Of a stretch of DNA of 64,000 nucleotides, positions 20,888-30,242 are shown one piece after another. The position numbers and the translations under genes are program-made. The notes beneath the pieces were generated by a model. It did no database searches, was not told where the DNA came from, and saw only the letters and a program-made list of their open reading frames with translations. The stretch's first letter is position 1; every line of letters begins with the position of its first letter. This stretch comes from Septoria linicola (taxonomy: Eukaryota; Ascomycota; Dothideomycetes; Mycosphaerellales; Mycosphaerellaceae): NCBI GenBank assembly GCA_024114885.1, contig CP099419.1, positions 4,588,001 through 4,652,000 on the forward strand, given 5' to 3'.

Positions 20888-21682
20888 TCACTGACGCCGA
20901 TATTGCAAACGATTGTAGACCCCGGTTTGAGCATCCTTGTATTTCATGCCTGGATTTACCGCCATCAAGCTCCGGGTCAGAGCTTCGATAGCGTCCTGCT
21001 GAGATTGACCTTGATTGAGCAATCTCTGATATGCATTCTGTGCGTTCTGCGCCTCGTTGATCATTTGCGCGCGTTGAGTATCGACTGCTCGCTGAGTGTC
21101 GATCTGTTGAGTCGATAATCCCGTGGACGAAGCTCCTGCTGTATTCGCAGATGATTGCGCCGCTCGACGTGGATGAGGCTTGTCGACAATTCGTCGGTTC
21201 TCCAGGTAGACTCTCGTCCCTTCAGTATTCACATGAACCAGCAATTGGCCAGCGGCCGGCGTCTGCCTTATAGTGGGCTCAGCGACTTCGTAGTAGTCTT
21301 TAGCTACGCCAAAACCCCTTCTGGAAAAGTGAAGGTCCACTTGGGCAACGACATGTTCCATCGCCTCGCCGTCGATCGTTCCATAGATTCCCCAAACAGT
21401 TGTAGCTGGCGGGAACATCCCAGGATGCTCATCGAGGAGTTGGTCGATCTTGCCTAGAGCTTGCACATGATGGTTCCGACTATCATTCCTTGGAGGGTCT
21501 GAGGGCGATATGTGCGATAGAATAATGGCATTGCCAAATACAACAATCGCTGTACAGCCATTGAGATTCTCAGTACCGATCGCGGCTTTTCTTGAATTTG
21601 GTAATAGTATGTCTTCTTCGTTCATGCGAACAGAGATGAGTGAAGGTGTCCCTTTCAAACGATCGAAGGGCGAGGTTGTCAT
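20888..21682 (-). CDS. unrecognised 264-aa protein with a CheD-like N-terminal segment
   Basis: An intronless minus-strand frame from ATG 21682 to the stop at 20888. The N-terminal half contains TENLNGCTAIVVFGNAIILS followed by HISP and, later, VWGIYGTIDGEAMEHVVAQV. The 'GCTAIVV...H' pattern recalls CheD-like or deaminase-like folds (small residue, Cys, later His), but this is only a pattern impression. The C-terminal half is Gln/Ala-rich and probably helical (TQQIDTQRAVDTQRAQMINE), ending with a duplicated-looking AVNPGMKYKDAQTGVYNRLQ motif. A TATAAAAG box lies 41-48 bases upstream of the ATG, consistent with a regulated, short-leader gene. Function unknown. Confidence 0.6.
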   Translation of the reverse strand: MTTSPFDRLKGTPSLISVRMNEEDILLPNSRKAAIGTENLNGCTAIVVFGNAIILSHISPSDPPRNDSRNHHVQALGKIDQLLDEHPGMFPPATTVWGIYGTIDGEAMEHVVAQVDLHFSRRGFGVAKDYYEVAEPTIRQTPAAGQLLVHVNTEGTRVYLENRRIVDKPHPRRAAQSSANTAGASSTGLSTQQIDTQRAVDTQRAQMINEAQNAQNAYQRLLNQGQSQQDAIEALTRSLMAVNPGMKYKDAQTGVYNRLQYRRQ

Positions 21683-21722
21683 GGCGGAAGCCTGACGCTA
21701 TCTCCTCTTCACAGTGCGTATG

Positions 21723-21730
21723 CTTTTATA
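21723..21730 (-). promoter_or_regulatory. TATA box
   Basis: TATAAAAG on the minus strand, 41-48 bases upstream of the ATG at 21682. The spacing would place transcription start close to the start codon, giving a very short leader. Confidence 0.5.
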
Positions 21731-22707
21731 GACGACACAAAAACGGCCGAGAGGGGACCTTGAGCGTTAATGGTAGCGCTGGTAGGGCACTCCACGTGCC
21801 GTACTAGTAATCGTCCACCTGCAATACCGGAAACGCGCTGTCATAATGTACTCTATTCCCATCGTGTCCTGCAAGCTGCCTCTCGTGTGTGACCATGAGA
21901 CAGGTAACGGCGCTCTATTGGCTTAGAGATCTCCATGGCTGTAGTCCCCATGACTTTCGTTCTGAGCTGGCCAACGATTCGACCAGCCAGCCACGTAGTG
22001 AAAGGCTGACTTGGCTGTCACTGGATCTCTGGGCGTGCTCCACAGTAATATCGATACATGATTGTGCTGATCTTGTCGAGGTGACCATGGTGGAGCAGAC
22101 ATTGTCGGCGCCTGGGAAGTCCATTGTCTATTAATAGATGGGTCATTTCCAGCAAAGTCATGCAGAGTTGGCGAACACCGTATGTCTACCTTGGATAATT
22201 GGTAGTGACAGAGAATGTGGAGCACGTTAGTAAGGTCCGATCAAACGGCGGCAGTCAAAACAGCATTCCAAATGCCTATCATCCTTATCAACAACGACAT
22301 AAGTGCGCAGCAGAGGCCAAGAACTCTCGGAATCTGGCAGTCGTAGCAGTCGCAGGAGGGCGCTCTATAGCTCTGTAGTATCCAGAACTCGGTCCAGGCA
22401 ATTCCATAGCTACTACAATACCGAGTCGAACGGATTTGTTGCCGTGTCGCGAACAATCCGCTTGTGTAGAGATGACCGCGACTCCACAACAGAGCCTGAG
22501 TACAGTACCTTATGCGCGAGCTGGACGACGCTCTCATCCCTCAGGCCGCTTGCGATCTAATATCAGTCAATGCTTCATAGACGGAAGGCTTGCTATAAGG
22601 CAGTGTATTTAGATCGCGTTGCAGCTTACAACGCGTGACGACACGTGGTCAACAGCGAAGACGCGACACTTGATGACACTAGCTCCATCGACACAGTCTC
22701 GGGCCAT
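21731..22707. other. gene-poor region, nothing supported
   Basis: About 1 kb with short frames on both strands that resemble nothing. It is the start of a 2.2-kb gene-poor interval that ends at palH. Confidence 0.5.
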
Positions 22708-22751
22708 TATATAAGTGGTTGTGATATCCACGACGTGTTCTGCGAAGAAAC

Positions 22752-22934
22752 ATGGTGATGTACCAACAGGTGAAGCAGGAAGTCAGGACGCGTGCGCGCC
22801 AGCTGACTTCACTTCTCTGTCTCCAGTTCTTGGCATCATTGCTGTCGTTAGGGTTGACTAAATTAACTTGTGGTCAAGATGAGTTCGATAACGAGAGCAT
22901 CTGTCGAGTTTATGAGTTGACCGTTCGACCATGA
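22752..22934 (+). CDS. possible 60-aa small protein (weak)
   Basis: ATG 22752 lies 37 bases after a TATATAAG sequence (22708-22715) and opens 60 codons. After a charged start (VKQEVRTRARQ) there is a hydrophobic stretch (LTSLLCLQFLASLLSLGL) and a short polar tail with two Cys. It could be a small membrane or secreted peptide, but the hydrophobic part is not at the very N-terminus, and short frames like this arise by chance. Listed because promoter and frame coincide. Confidence 0.2.
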   Translation: MVMYQQVKQEVRTRARQLTSLLCLQFLASLLSLGLTKLTCGQDEFDNESICRVYELTVRP

Positions 22935-22942
22935 ACGGTCAA
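22917..22942. repeat. perfect inverted repeat, 10-bp arms
   Basis: TTGACCGTTC (22917-22926) and GAACGGTCAA (22933-22942) are exact reverse complements separated by six bases. This can fold as a hairpin or serve as a dyad for a dimeric regulator. It overlaps the end of the weak 60-aa frame and lies beside the TA-rich relic. Confidence 0.85.
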
Positions 22943-22979
22943 ATTGATATGTTTGTAAGTTTATGCGGCCTACTGGTGG

Positions 22980-23500
22980 GATTGGAAGGCACAGTCGAGA
23001 TTTATCCGAACAAGGTCCCTGTCGCGTACACGCAAAGATCTGACCCTGTTGACTCGGAACTACGTAGCGCCGCGCACGTGATAGCCTCTACGTCTTAGCA
23101 AGTAACAACACCTTTATAGTAGGCTATAGGGGTAATAGGGACTGGATTAGTATCTCGTCGGCGGATGAGGTCGGTCTCTACGTACGAGTAGCTACGGCTT
23201 CCTACGAACTTGTAAGCAGGCTGTAATTTCTATTATAAAGCTAAGCACGCGTACTACGGCCCTACTTTACCTTCTTCCTCTTTAACTACTTTAACTTACG
23301 ATAACGATCGCAGGTCTAACGTTAGAGATTGCGCTTGCCTTAGACGAAAACGTAAAGTAGTTTGACGGTGCCGTAATTACTACAACGCTTCGTAGTATCG
23401 GACACGGAGTCTATAGTAATACGTCGAGAGATATTTGTGTTACAAAGGCAACGATTTACGTTATAAAGGGCTGAAGAGTCTACATATGCCAAGGGTATCA
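22980..23500. mobile_element. TA-rich RIP-like relic, probable dead transposon fragment
   Basis: Base composition changes sharply here. TA dinucleotides are dense (CTATAGGGGTAATAGGGA, TCTATTATAAAGCTAAG, CTTTAACTACTTTAAC) and every frame is full of TAG/TAA. This resembles repeat-induced point mutation (CpA to TpA), which ascomycetes apply to duplicated elements. No reverse transcriptase, transposase, terminal repeat or target duplication can be read, so the element type is unknown. The boundaries are approximate. Confidence 0.4.
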
Positions 23501-23996
23501 GGTCACGTGCCCGCTCTTTTTTCTGGCGCACTCTCAGCCAATCATTTTTGGACCCTGTTTTTTTTCGAAGAGTAAGATAGACCTCGTAAACTCGGTCAAT
23601 TAGCTGATTTCCCAAAATGGCTCTTTGCTGGAAAGATGACTACCCGCCTACTCGTCTATAAGACGTCGTTTACTCTTGTGCCACAGAAGACCCAACGACA
23701 AGGTGATATGGAGCGAAGAGAACAATTCAGCGGCATTAGAACAGTATTTCACAGACAAATGATAGCATGCACACATCTATTCGTCTTCGTTGGACGTATA
23801 TACAAAGATCTCACTATCTACACACGTCTATTATCAGACGCGTTCCGGCTGCTCAGCAATAGAGCGCCTGTCAAATCATCGGGCCATGCTGCCCATCTCC
23901 TAAGAATATCCGTCCATGCCCACCGATGATGGGGTATACCGCCAGCGCCTCGCTAAAGTTCAAACAAAAAGTCACCGAAATAGAACGACGGCTTTT
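23501..23996. other. intergenic, downstream of palH
   Basis: About 500 bases between the TA-rich relic and the palH stop. It contains a T8 run near 23560 and short frames only. The palH 3' UTR is expected here. Confidence 0.4.
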
Positions 23997-26354
23997 CTAG
24001 CCGCCGTTGGAAGGTGTATGCCGGTGGTCGTGCACAGGGCCGGCTCGAGCTGGGACCTGACCCAGAAGCACGGTTGCACCAGTCGTCACAGGCGGAGTGC
24101 TCGCCTGTGGCGTTCGTCGCGGCGGAGCTGGTACCACTATGGTACCTGCCTGTCGCCCATTTACTGGACTGATATCATCTGCTCTGGGAGGCCCGCTTCT
24201 GCTGAGTGATGTCTGCTCAGATGGCGAGCGTCGTGCAGCAGCTGTGTGGTCGTGCCATCGATCTGGATGTGCATCCAGCTGCGTATGCTGAGGTGGAAAG
24301 CGGAATGCATGACTATCCGCGGTGAGCGTTGTCGAGCCCGTGCCATTTGAGCCTGGCGGATCTTGCTCATACACAGCTTGCATTGGTGTTGTCACATGCG
24401 TTCGCTCGGCTGGACTCCATGTGCGATTGCTGCCTCGAGGCTGGGCCGGGATGACCGTGATGGGAAGATCTGGCTCCTGTCTCCGCTCTGTCTTCTCACG
24501 CACTTTCTCGCCAGCCTCTGATGCCATGTTACCTATCTTGCCTCGGACATCCCATTTCGAAGACTCCTTTCCAGGCGTAGGAACTCTCTGACCGGCCGCC
24601 TGCCGTGCCTTTTGTACTTCTGTGGGTGGTGAAGTCCGTTTCCGCTTGAACGGGTTAGGCACAGCATTCCATAGCCTGTTGCCGCGATGGATATTAGGCT
24701 GAACATCCTCCTCGTCCTCAACGGCTTCCTTTTCGGACATTTCACGATTGCCTGTCCTCCGTCGCTGGCCTGCTGGTCTTGCCGTGGCACTCCGATTGGT
24801 ATTTGCTCTTCTGCGTATCGGCTGAGGCACATCTGCTATAGGGTGGTACCGCACCACGTAGACGGTACTTGCGGCACTTGTAGTGTCTGTTCTGCTCACA
24901 GGGCTTGCCACTTGAGGTGGCGGTGTCGGGCCTCCTAAGATGGCTGATTCGTGTTGATCGTGCTGGCCTGTAGCTCCGTTCCAAGCCTTGAAGTTATCTG
25001 AGCTAGTAGGCAATGAAGCGGAGTGTGCTCGACCCAGCGGAAAATGTGAGGGAGATTGCTGGTGCCTAGACCGGAAACGCTGTGTGACAGCTCCAATACC
25101 ATGTCCGCGTTCTACCGTGCTGGAAGTGTTGCCCCCGCCGTTGTTCGGATCGTCGTCTCTTCGTCTGCGGAAGTTGCGCCTGAGACTTCGACTCTCTGTC
25201 CATGCCGCGTCTTCTTCGGGGATCACGTCCAACATCTCATCTCCATCAAAGATTTCTCTCCCTAGAATGCCATCCTTTTTGTCGTCTCGCTCTAACGCCT
25301 CGATACGTTCTACCCATTCCCACACGATCACACTTGCAGCAGCAGCTCCAACCCACCGGAAGTAGTCTCCCCATCCCGCAACATCCTGGTTCGACACATC
25401 TGTGATGAAAAATACCACAGGTGTCAGAATAGACACCACAGACAGGATTGCCACCAGAAGGATGTTTCGCATCTTCGGATGATAGAACGCATATCGCCGC
25501 TTCGTTAGTGAATAGTATAGTACCCATGCAGCATATAGAAGTCCCAGTGCCAGTTCGAACAAGTACGATAGCGCCGGAATTGCGTCCACAATGTTTCGTC
25601 CTTGGAGCGCGCTGTTTATTAAGAATGAGTTCAAACACGAGAATATCGTGTCAAATATAATCAGCACAAATCCGATCCATTTGATGAGGACTTTCTCTCG
25701 ATGCCGCGGAAAGAGCCGTATAAGTGTTTGTACTTGCGCCAGCCATAGGAATATATCCGATATAACACGCGTAATGCGTATTTCCAGGGATCCTAGGACT
25801 TCCTTCCGTAATAGATTCGCGTCCGAGAAGCCCATGCCATACTGATTCTCCGCCACTTCCAGCGTGTCGGCCGTCGCAATTGTGAGTGAGATTGCGACGG
25901 CCAGCGCTGCAATCTTCTGTAACCACGGTCGCGATCCTGTCCCTGTAACTCCTAGGACACCTCCATTGGCGCCTCCAATTATGCCATGCCCATTACTGAA
26001 TGCAGGTGCCCCAGGCGCACCGAAGAAACCAGTCCTCGGAGTAATGGTAAGCATAACCACGAGCACCCATGCTATCACGGTCGCAGCGCTGACAACATAA
26101 ACCATGGGTATGGTAGATGCATAGAATGGGTCTCGCAGGTGATCTACTGTGAACACGTCGCCAGCTCTGACTCCAGTACACTCGGGCTGGAAGATGACAT
26201 CGGTCGTGAGGGTAATGACCGTGTCATCCGCCAGCGACAGCACGCCGTTCGAGGGCAGCGTGAACGGCGTGCAGTGTGCCTGGCCATCAGTGGTGGTCGC
26301 AGTGGGCAGATTCCACAGCTGGCGCGGTTGTAAATGCGCTCCATCGTGAAACAT
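23997..26354 (-). CDS. palH: PalH/Rim21 ambient-pH sensor, 785 aa
   Basis: An intronless minus-strand frame from ATG 26354. The N-terminal ectodomain holds HCTPFTLPSNGVLSL and FQPECTG, with the conserved Cys pair of PalH. A seven-helix membrane region follows (for example IPMVYVVSAATVIAWVLVVM; WIGFVLIIFDTIFSCLNSFL; NILLVAILSVVSILTPVVFF). After the last helix comes the family signature VIVWEWVERIEALERDDKKD with GILGREIFDGDEM. The long hydrophilic C-terminal tail (about residues 390-785) is Ser/Pro/Arg-rich, the region that in the family binds the arrestin PalF. PalH sits in the plasma membrane and, at alkaline pH, starts ESCRT-linked processing of PacC/Rim101. Length and layout match full-length orthologues. 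Three GCCAAG-type hexamers lie upstream. Confidence 0.95.
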   Translation of the reverse strand: MFHDGAHLQPRQLWNLPTATTTDGQAHCTPFTLPSNGVLSLADDTVITLTTDVIFQPECTGVRAGDVFTVDHLRDPFYASTIPMVYVVSAATVIAWVLVVMLTITPRTGFFGAPGAPAFSNGHGIIGGANGGVLGVTGTGSRPWLQKIAALAVAISLTIATADTLEVAENQYGMGFSDANLLRKEVLGSLEIRITRVISDIFLWLAQVQTLIRLFPRHREKVLIKWIGFVLIIFDTIFSCLNSFLINSALQGRNIVDAIPALSYLFELALGLLYAAWVLYYSLTKRRYAFYHPKMRNILLVAILSVVSILTPVVFFITDVSNQDVAGWGDYFRWVGAAAASVIVWEWVERIEALERDDKKDGILGREIFDGDEMLDVIPEEDAAWTESRSLRRNFRRRRDDDPNNGGGNTSSTVERGHGIGAVTQRFRSRHQQSPSHFPLGRAHSASLPTSSDNFKAWNGATGQHDQHESAILGGPTPPPQVASPVSRTDTTSAASTVYVVRYHPIADVPQPIRRRANTNRSATARPAGQRRRTGNREMSEKEAVEDEEDVQPNIHRGNRLWNAVPNPFKRKRTSPPTEVQKARQAAGQRVPTPGKESSKWDVRGKIGNMASEAGEKVREKTERRQEPDLPITVIPAQPRGSNRTWSPAERTHVTTPMQAVYEQDPPGSNGTGSTTLTADSHAFRFPPQHTQLDAHPDRWHDHTAAARRSPSEQTSLSRSGPPRADDISPVNGRQAGTIVVPAPPRRTPQASTPPVTTGATVLLGQVPARAGPVHDHRHTPSNGG

Positions 26355-26393
26355 CGCTCGAGTCGTGCCTTCGGTGGTGATGTAGCGCGCAGT

Positions 26394-26399
26394 CTTGGC
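26394..26399 (-). promoter_or_regulatory. candidate PacC site (GCCAAG on minus strand)
   Basis: CTTGGC on the plus strand is GCCAAG on the strand of palH, 40 bases upstream of its ATG. It matches the published PacC core GCCARG. Confidence 0.3.
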
Positions 26400-26766
26400 T
26401 GGGCGGCCTCGGTCCTCTCAGGGAGGCCACATGAATGGCAGCGGAGGCGTGTCGGTCGTGGCGAGCGTCGGTATGCTCTCTCTCCAGTATTTTCGCAGCG
26501 TGTCCGGGGGGGGAGGTGCGATGGGCAGCGTGAGACGTCTCACAGCGGGAATTGTGTGTTGCGACGAGTGTTGGGAGACTGGGAGGATCGGAGGAACGTC
26601 TCTGGGCCCGTCGAAGCAGCGCTACTACCGTTAGCAGGGTCTCGCCTCATAAGCTTTCCGAATAAGATTCATCGGCAAGACCGGCGGCTGTCAATGCACG
26701 ATGCACGCACGCTCGCAGCAACACAGCACAGCAGAAAGAGGACAGCAGACTGCCGCTCTGATCACA

Positions 26767-26772
26767 GCCAAG
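26767..26772 (+). promoter_or_regulatory. candidate PacC site GCCAAG
   Basis: GCCAAG on the plus strand, about 410 bases upstream of the palH ATG. It is a core match only. Confidence 0.25.
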
Positions 26773-26936
26773 CAGCTTGGTAGGAGAACGTGTCTCCTGG
26801 TCTGCTCCGAAGCAGTAACAGCATGGTTGCCGATTGCCAGGCAGAACCCAGCAGAAGAGAAACTGTCGGCCGCCGACTTGCGTAAGCCTTGAGAAGCCAC
26901 CCAACCAGCACATAACCCATGTGAGCGGCACTTTGA

Positions 26937-26942
26937 CTTGGC
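26937..26942 (-). promoter_or_regulatory. candidate PacC site (GCCAAG on minus strand)
   Basis: CTTGGC on the plus strand, about 580 bases upstream of the palH ATG. It is the third core match in this region. Confidence 0.25.
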
Positions 26943-27535
26943 CATGTCAAATCACACCCGGCCAGCGCATTTTGAAACCATCGCGACTCAACTCAGAGAC
27001 TGACAAAGCAGCATCTCGCAATATGCTCGACTCTACGGAGCGTATGCCTCTGCAGAACATAGGCTAGATGCAGGGTCTGCTTTGCGGATGAGCATTGCTG
27101 GCCGATCGGCTCAAGAACCAGATTTGTTGTTCCGACGTGAGGGCCGACCTGAACACCACGCTCTCATTTCGCTGCGACAAGCATCACTGTCATGAACAAC
27201 AGCAGTCCTGATTATGCCTCAGATCTTAGTACGATTACTGTCATACAGATCAGACTTTTTTTGAGCCGTATATTCGTGCAAACAATAGCCACCCGGAATA
27301 CGAGGGCAAATGGCGAGATCGCTAGCACAACACCTCCACAACCAGAAACCCGCTCCCCGCCTAGGAGGTAATGCTTAACTGCACATGACCGTTCGTCATG
27401 GCTGGAGAAAGCATCCTCTAAGCTACAGCTGTGTCAGCCACGGTCGCGGACCACACCTCTTCATCGAGCTTCAATCTCCATAGCAATCAAGGCAAGTATT
27501 TTGCTTGTTCAATAGTCTGAACTCTTCCCACCAAC

Positions 27536-28524
27536 ATGGCCGACCAAACTATTCAAACACTGCATCCATTCCTGCAGGAGAACGCCACGAAAGTATCGTC
27601 CGGCGGCACTGTCAAGAGCTACTCTCACGATCATGGCTCAGGTCCGGTGTTCTGTATGGTGCATGGATGGCCACAATCATCCTACATGTGGAGGCACGTT
27701 GTCTCGGAGCTGAAAGACAAGATCTCGCTGTTCCTGCCGGAGTTGCCAGGCTACGGGTTCTCTTCGCTGCCTCCAAAACATGACAAGCGTACAGTCGGCA
27801 ATCTGATCGTTGAAGCTCTGCAGCAAGTGTTCGGAAAGGAGCGACCTATCATCTGGTGTGGGCATGACCGCGGAGGAAAGTCCATTCCACGATACTCATT
27901 GGTCAAAATGCTAACTTGCTCAAAGGTAGGATCGGACATCGACTGATCGTAGACAACAATCCGTCTCACAACATTAAGTCTGCGATTCTGATTGACATCG
28001 TGCCAACTGCTGAACAATGGGCTGCTTTTGCGAATCCAGCTGCAAGTGCTGCATACTACCATTGGCCATTCCTGGCTGTTCCTACTGCACCCCAGATGAT
28101 TGAGGCTATGGGCAGCGGCCATTGGACTAAGCTGAACCTCGAGCGCTCCAAAGGTGGTTCAGAGGATGGTGTTGCCAAGTTCAAAGAGGATGATGCCATA
28201 GGCCACTACTGCAATCAATTCACCAACCCAGAGGCTACAGCGGGAGCCTGTGGCGACTATTCAGCTGGCGCTTTCGAAGATGTTGACGAGCAGAAGAAAG
28301 ACCAAGCAGCTGGCAAGAAGGTCACTACACCTCTAATGGTCATCTGGTCTGCGTCAAACCTCGGACGTATGCACGACGTGCAGAAGGTGTGGTCTGGCTG
28401 GGTTGAGAAGCCTGATGGAGTCAGGTTCGAGCCTATACCAGATGGCTTTGGACATTACTTGCCTGAGGAATGTCCAGACAGAGTCTTGCCCTTGCTCAAG
28501 TCCTGGATCGATCAGTATACATAG
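27536..28524 (+). CDS. alpha/beta hydrolase, haloacetate dehalogenase / epoxide hydrolase group, 312 aa
   Basis: Exons 27536-27879 and 27930-28524. The 50-bp intron has a non-consensus GTCCAT donor but a clear branch (ATGCTAACTT) and TAG acceptor, and the join gives GHDRGGKIGHRLIVD without a gap. Motifs: oxyanion loop HGWP (43-46), LPELPGYGFSS, nucleophile elbow GHDRGG with Asp111 as the nucleophile, and the C-terminal catalytic His in GFGHYLPEE (His290), followed by the P and W typical of this family's end. An Asp nucleophile separates it from Ser esterases and points to dehalogenase or epoxide hydrolase chemistry, in which an ester intermediate is hydrolysed by water. The substrate is unknown. 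No signal peptide is present, so it is probably cytosolic. Confidence 0.88.
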
Positions 28525-29009
28525 CACGTAATCAAACAGACCGAATGCCAAGAAGCATGGTGAAGACCACCAAGCTACATATCCTGGGGCGATGTACAGA
28601 CAAGACACGGACTGGTCAGGCGTGGCCTGTGTATATCATATAAGTGTCAGAACTATATCAAAAGCAAACGAATACAGATGTTGGATGCTCTGCAGGTGAT
28701 CACTACAGATGATCCTTGCTCTTCGTTTACAGTGGGTAAGGAATTCTTTTGAACTTTGTAAGTGCTACATATGTGTTGTGCGGACGTGCTCGTAGAAGGC
28801 GTATCCGCCCCAGGGTCAAAGCTGCCTTGATCATAGTCCTCGCAACCTAGCGAGGCGCGTGTCTTGCTGCTTTGCGGCGATGCGAGCCTGTCGACTGGCT
28901 TTCAGGTGGCAATATCGTGCCTTCTTCTGATGGAAGCCGCACCTGCCTTCTTCGATTCCATATCGCAAAACTGCTTCTAGGTCTCATGCTTCATCTTACC
29001 GAGACAGCC
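28525..29009. other. intergenic between convergent genes
   Basis: 485 bases between the hydrolase stop and the LSM7 stop. Nothing beyond 3' UTR-like sequence is seen. Confidence 0.5.
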
Positions 29010-29509
29010 TCATTCGTCGTCATCATCTGCTTGCACGAATGGGTTCGCGATCTCCTCGCTGCCGTCAACAGGACTGATCAGAACCAGAAGTGTGCCTCTC
29101 GCCACTAGTAGACCGAGGTTTCTCGTGCTGGTGTTGCCGTCCTCATCTGTAGATCTAGTCAGCGAGCGATCGCCTTTCTGCTGCTCAAGCTGCTTACCTC
29201 TTGTGGTCTCCTTCACATCATCGAGCACCAGATTCATAAGCTGATCGTAACCTTTGAGTGTTCCAGTCACTGCAAACACATCGTCAGCTCAGTCTCAACA
29301 TCCTCGAATATGGCACATTTACCCTCGCGGCCACCGCTGAACTTCACGGTGATTCCCTTTTCAAGATACTTGGACAGATCAAGAATGTTCTCCTTCTTCT
29401 TCTCGGCTCCGGCCTGACCGCCGCCGCGGCCTCCTCGATCACCGCCACCACCTCGACCACGACTTTCACCGCGACCTCGGCCGCCTCTGAATTGGCCACG
29501 TTCTGCCAT
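29010..29509 (-). CDS. LSM7: U6 snRNA-associated Sm-like protein LSm7, 131 aa
   Basis: Minus-strand exons 29509-29323, 29269-29198 and 29146-29010. The introns are 53 bp (GTAAAT to GCAG) and 51 bp (GTAAGC to ACAG). An N-terminal Arg/Gly-rich extension precedes the Sm fold. Sm1 motif: ILDLSKYLEKGITVKFSGGR, then EVTGTLKGYDQLMNLVLDD. Sm2 motif: RNLGLLVARGTLLVLISP followed by VDGSEEIANPF, the typical LSm7 ending. LSm7 is part of the LSm1-7 ring (cytoplasmic mRNA decapping) and the LSm2-8 ring (U6 snRNA, splicing). Intron 2 is a multiple of three and stop-free, so retention would insert 17 residues between the two Sm motifs. Confidence 0.95.
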
Positions 29510-30242
29510 GATGTTCTGATTGTATTGAGCTTGGCAGGCAAGACCTCAATATCTGATATGCGGCTCAAAGTTTCACGTGGGACGGGTTCGAGCTCCGCCG
29601 CAGCAGAGTGTGCGGAAAGTCGTGGTCGCCTGTTTCAATGTACAAACACACCTTCACACTCCATCCTGAAAATGGTGCACGTCATGCATTGTGTCGACAC
29701 GCAACTACTCACCTCAATCGTCTCATAATTGCAAAGACACTGCACGTTGTTGCGCAAGACAAGAACGATCAACAATAATGCCACGAGATGGTCGTCGAGC
29801 CAGGGTGCCAGACCATGCATCCCACCAGTTCTACTAGTGGCTCCTGCCCACCGCGCCGACAGAACTCGCGTCGCTGTCCCTGGTGGAGGTTGCAGCCTTT
29901 CCAACTCGCGAACAGCACAACGCGCTACGCAGGCGGCACAACTCACCGGAAATGCTGCAGGCTGTGGCAATGAGCGGTAGGTTAGAGGTGTGCACGTCGA
30001 TCTGACTGGCGGAGAGTCGCCAGCTTGTCACGCCGCACCACCATCGGAGTAGTTCGCGCCGCGAATGAACTGTCGGGCAGGGAATCGACTTCCCGTTCGT
30101 GGCTTCCTCGCGACGGCGGAGTCTCCTGCTTCTGCCCACCCTCGCACATCCGCTGAAGGCGGCCGGCCCTCCACCCCATTTCCTCTACCTCCCCTTTCCC
30201 TTCTTTCCTCTCGACAACAACAATCACTGCTATGCTTCAGAA
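29510..30242. promoter_or_regulatory. shared upstream region of LSM7 and the zinc-cluster protein
   Basis: 733 bases between divergent starts (29509 minus, 30243 plus). The segment 30150-30240 is CT/pyrimidine-rich, as expected for a fungal leader. A + strand frame is open from 30099 and continues into the next gene, but the first good ATG in a leader-free context is 30243. Confidence 0.5.

Larger units (their letters stand above)
26355..27535. promoter_or_regulatory. divergent upstream region of palH and the hydrolase
   Basis: 1.18 kb between the divergent starts of palH (26354) and the alpha/beta hydrolase (27536). No supported gene is seen. It includes a G8 run at about 26507-26514 and GCCAAG/CTTGGC hexamers at 26394, 26767 and 26937. 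Confidence 0.5.

Noticed and set aside
26144..26344. Several long alternative frames across palH on both strands
   Set aside because: They are shadows of a GC-rich coding region; only the PalH frame has family motifs and membrane helices.
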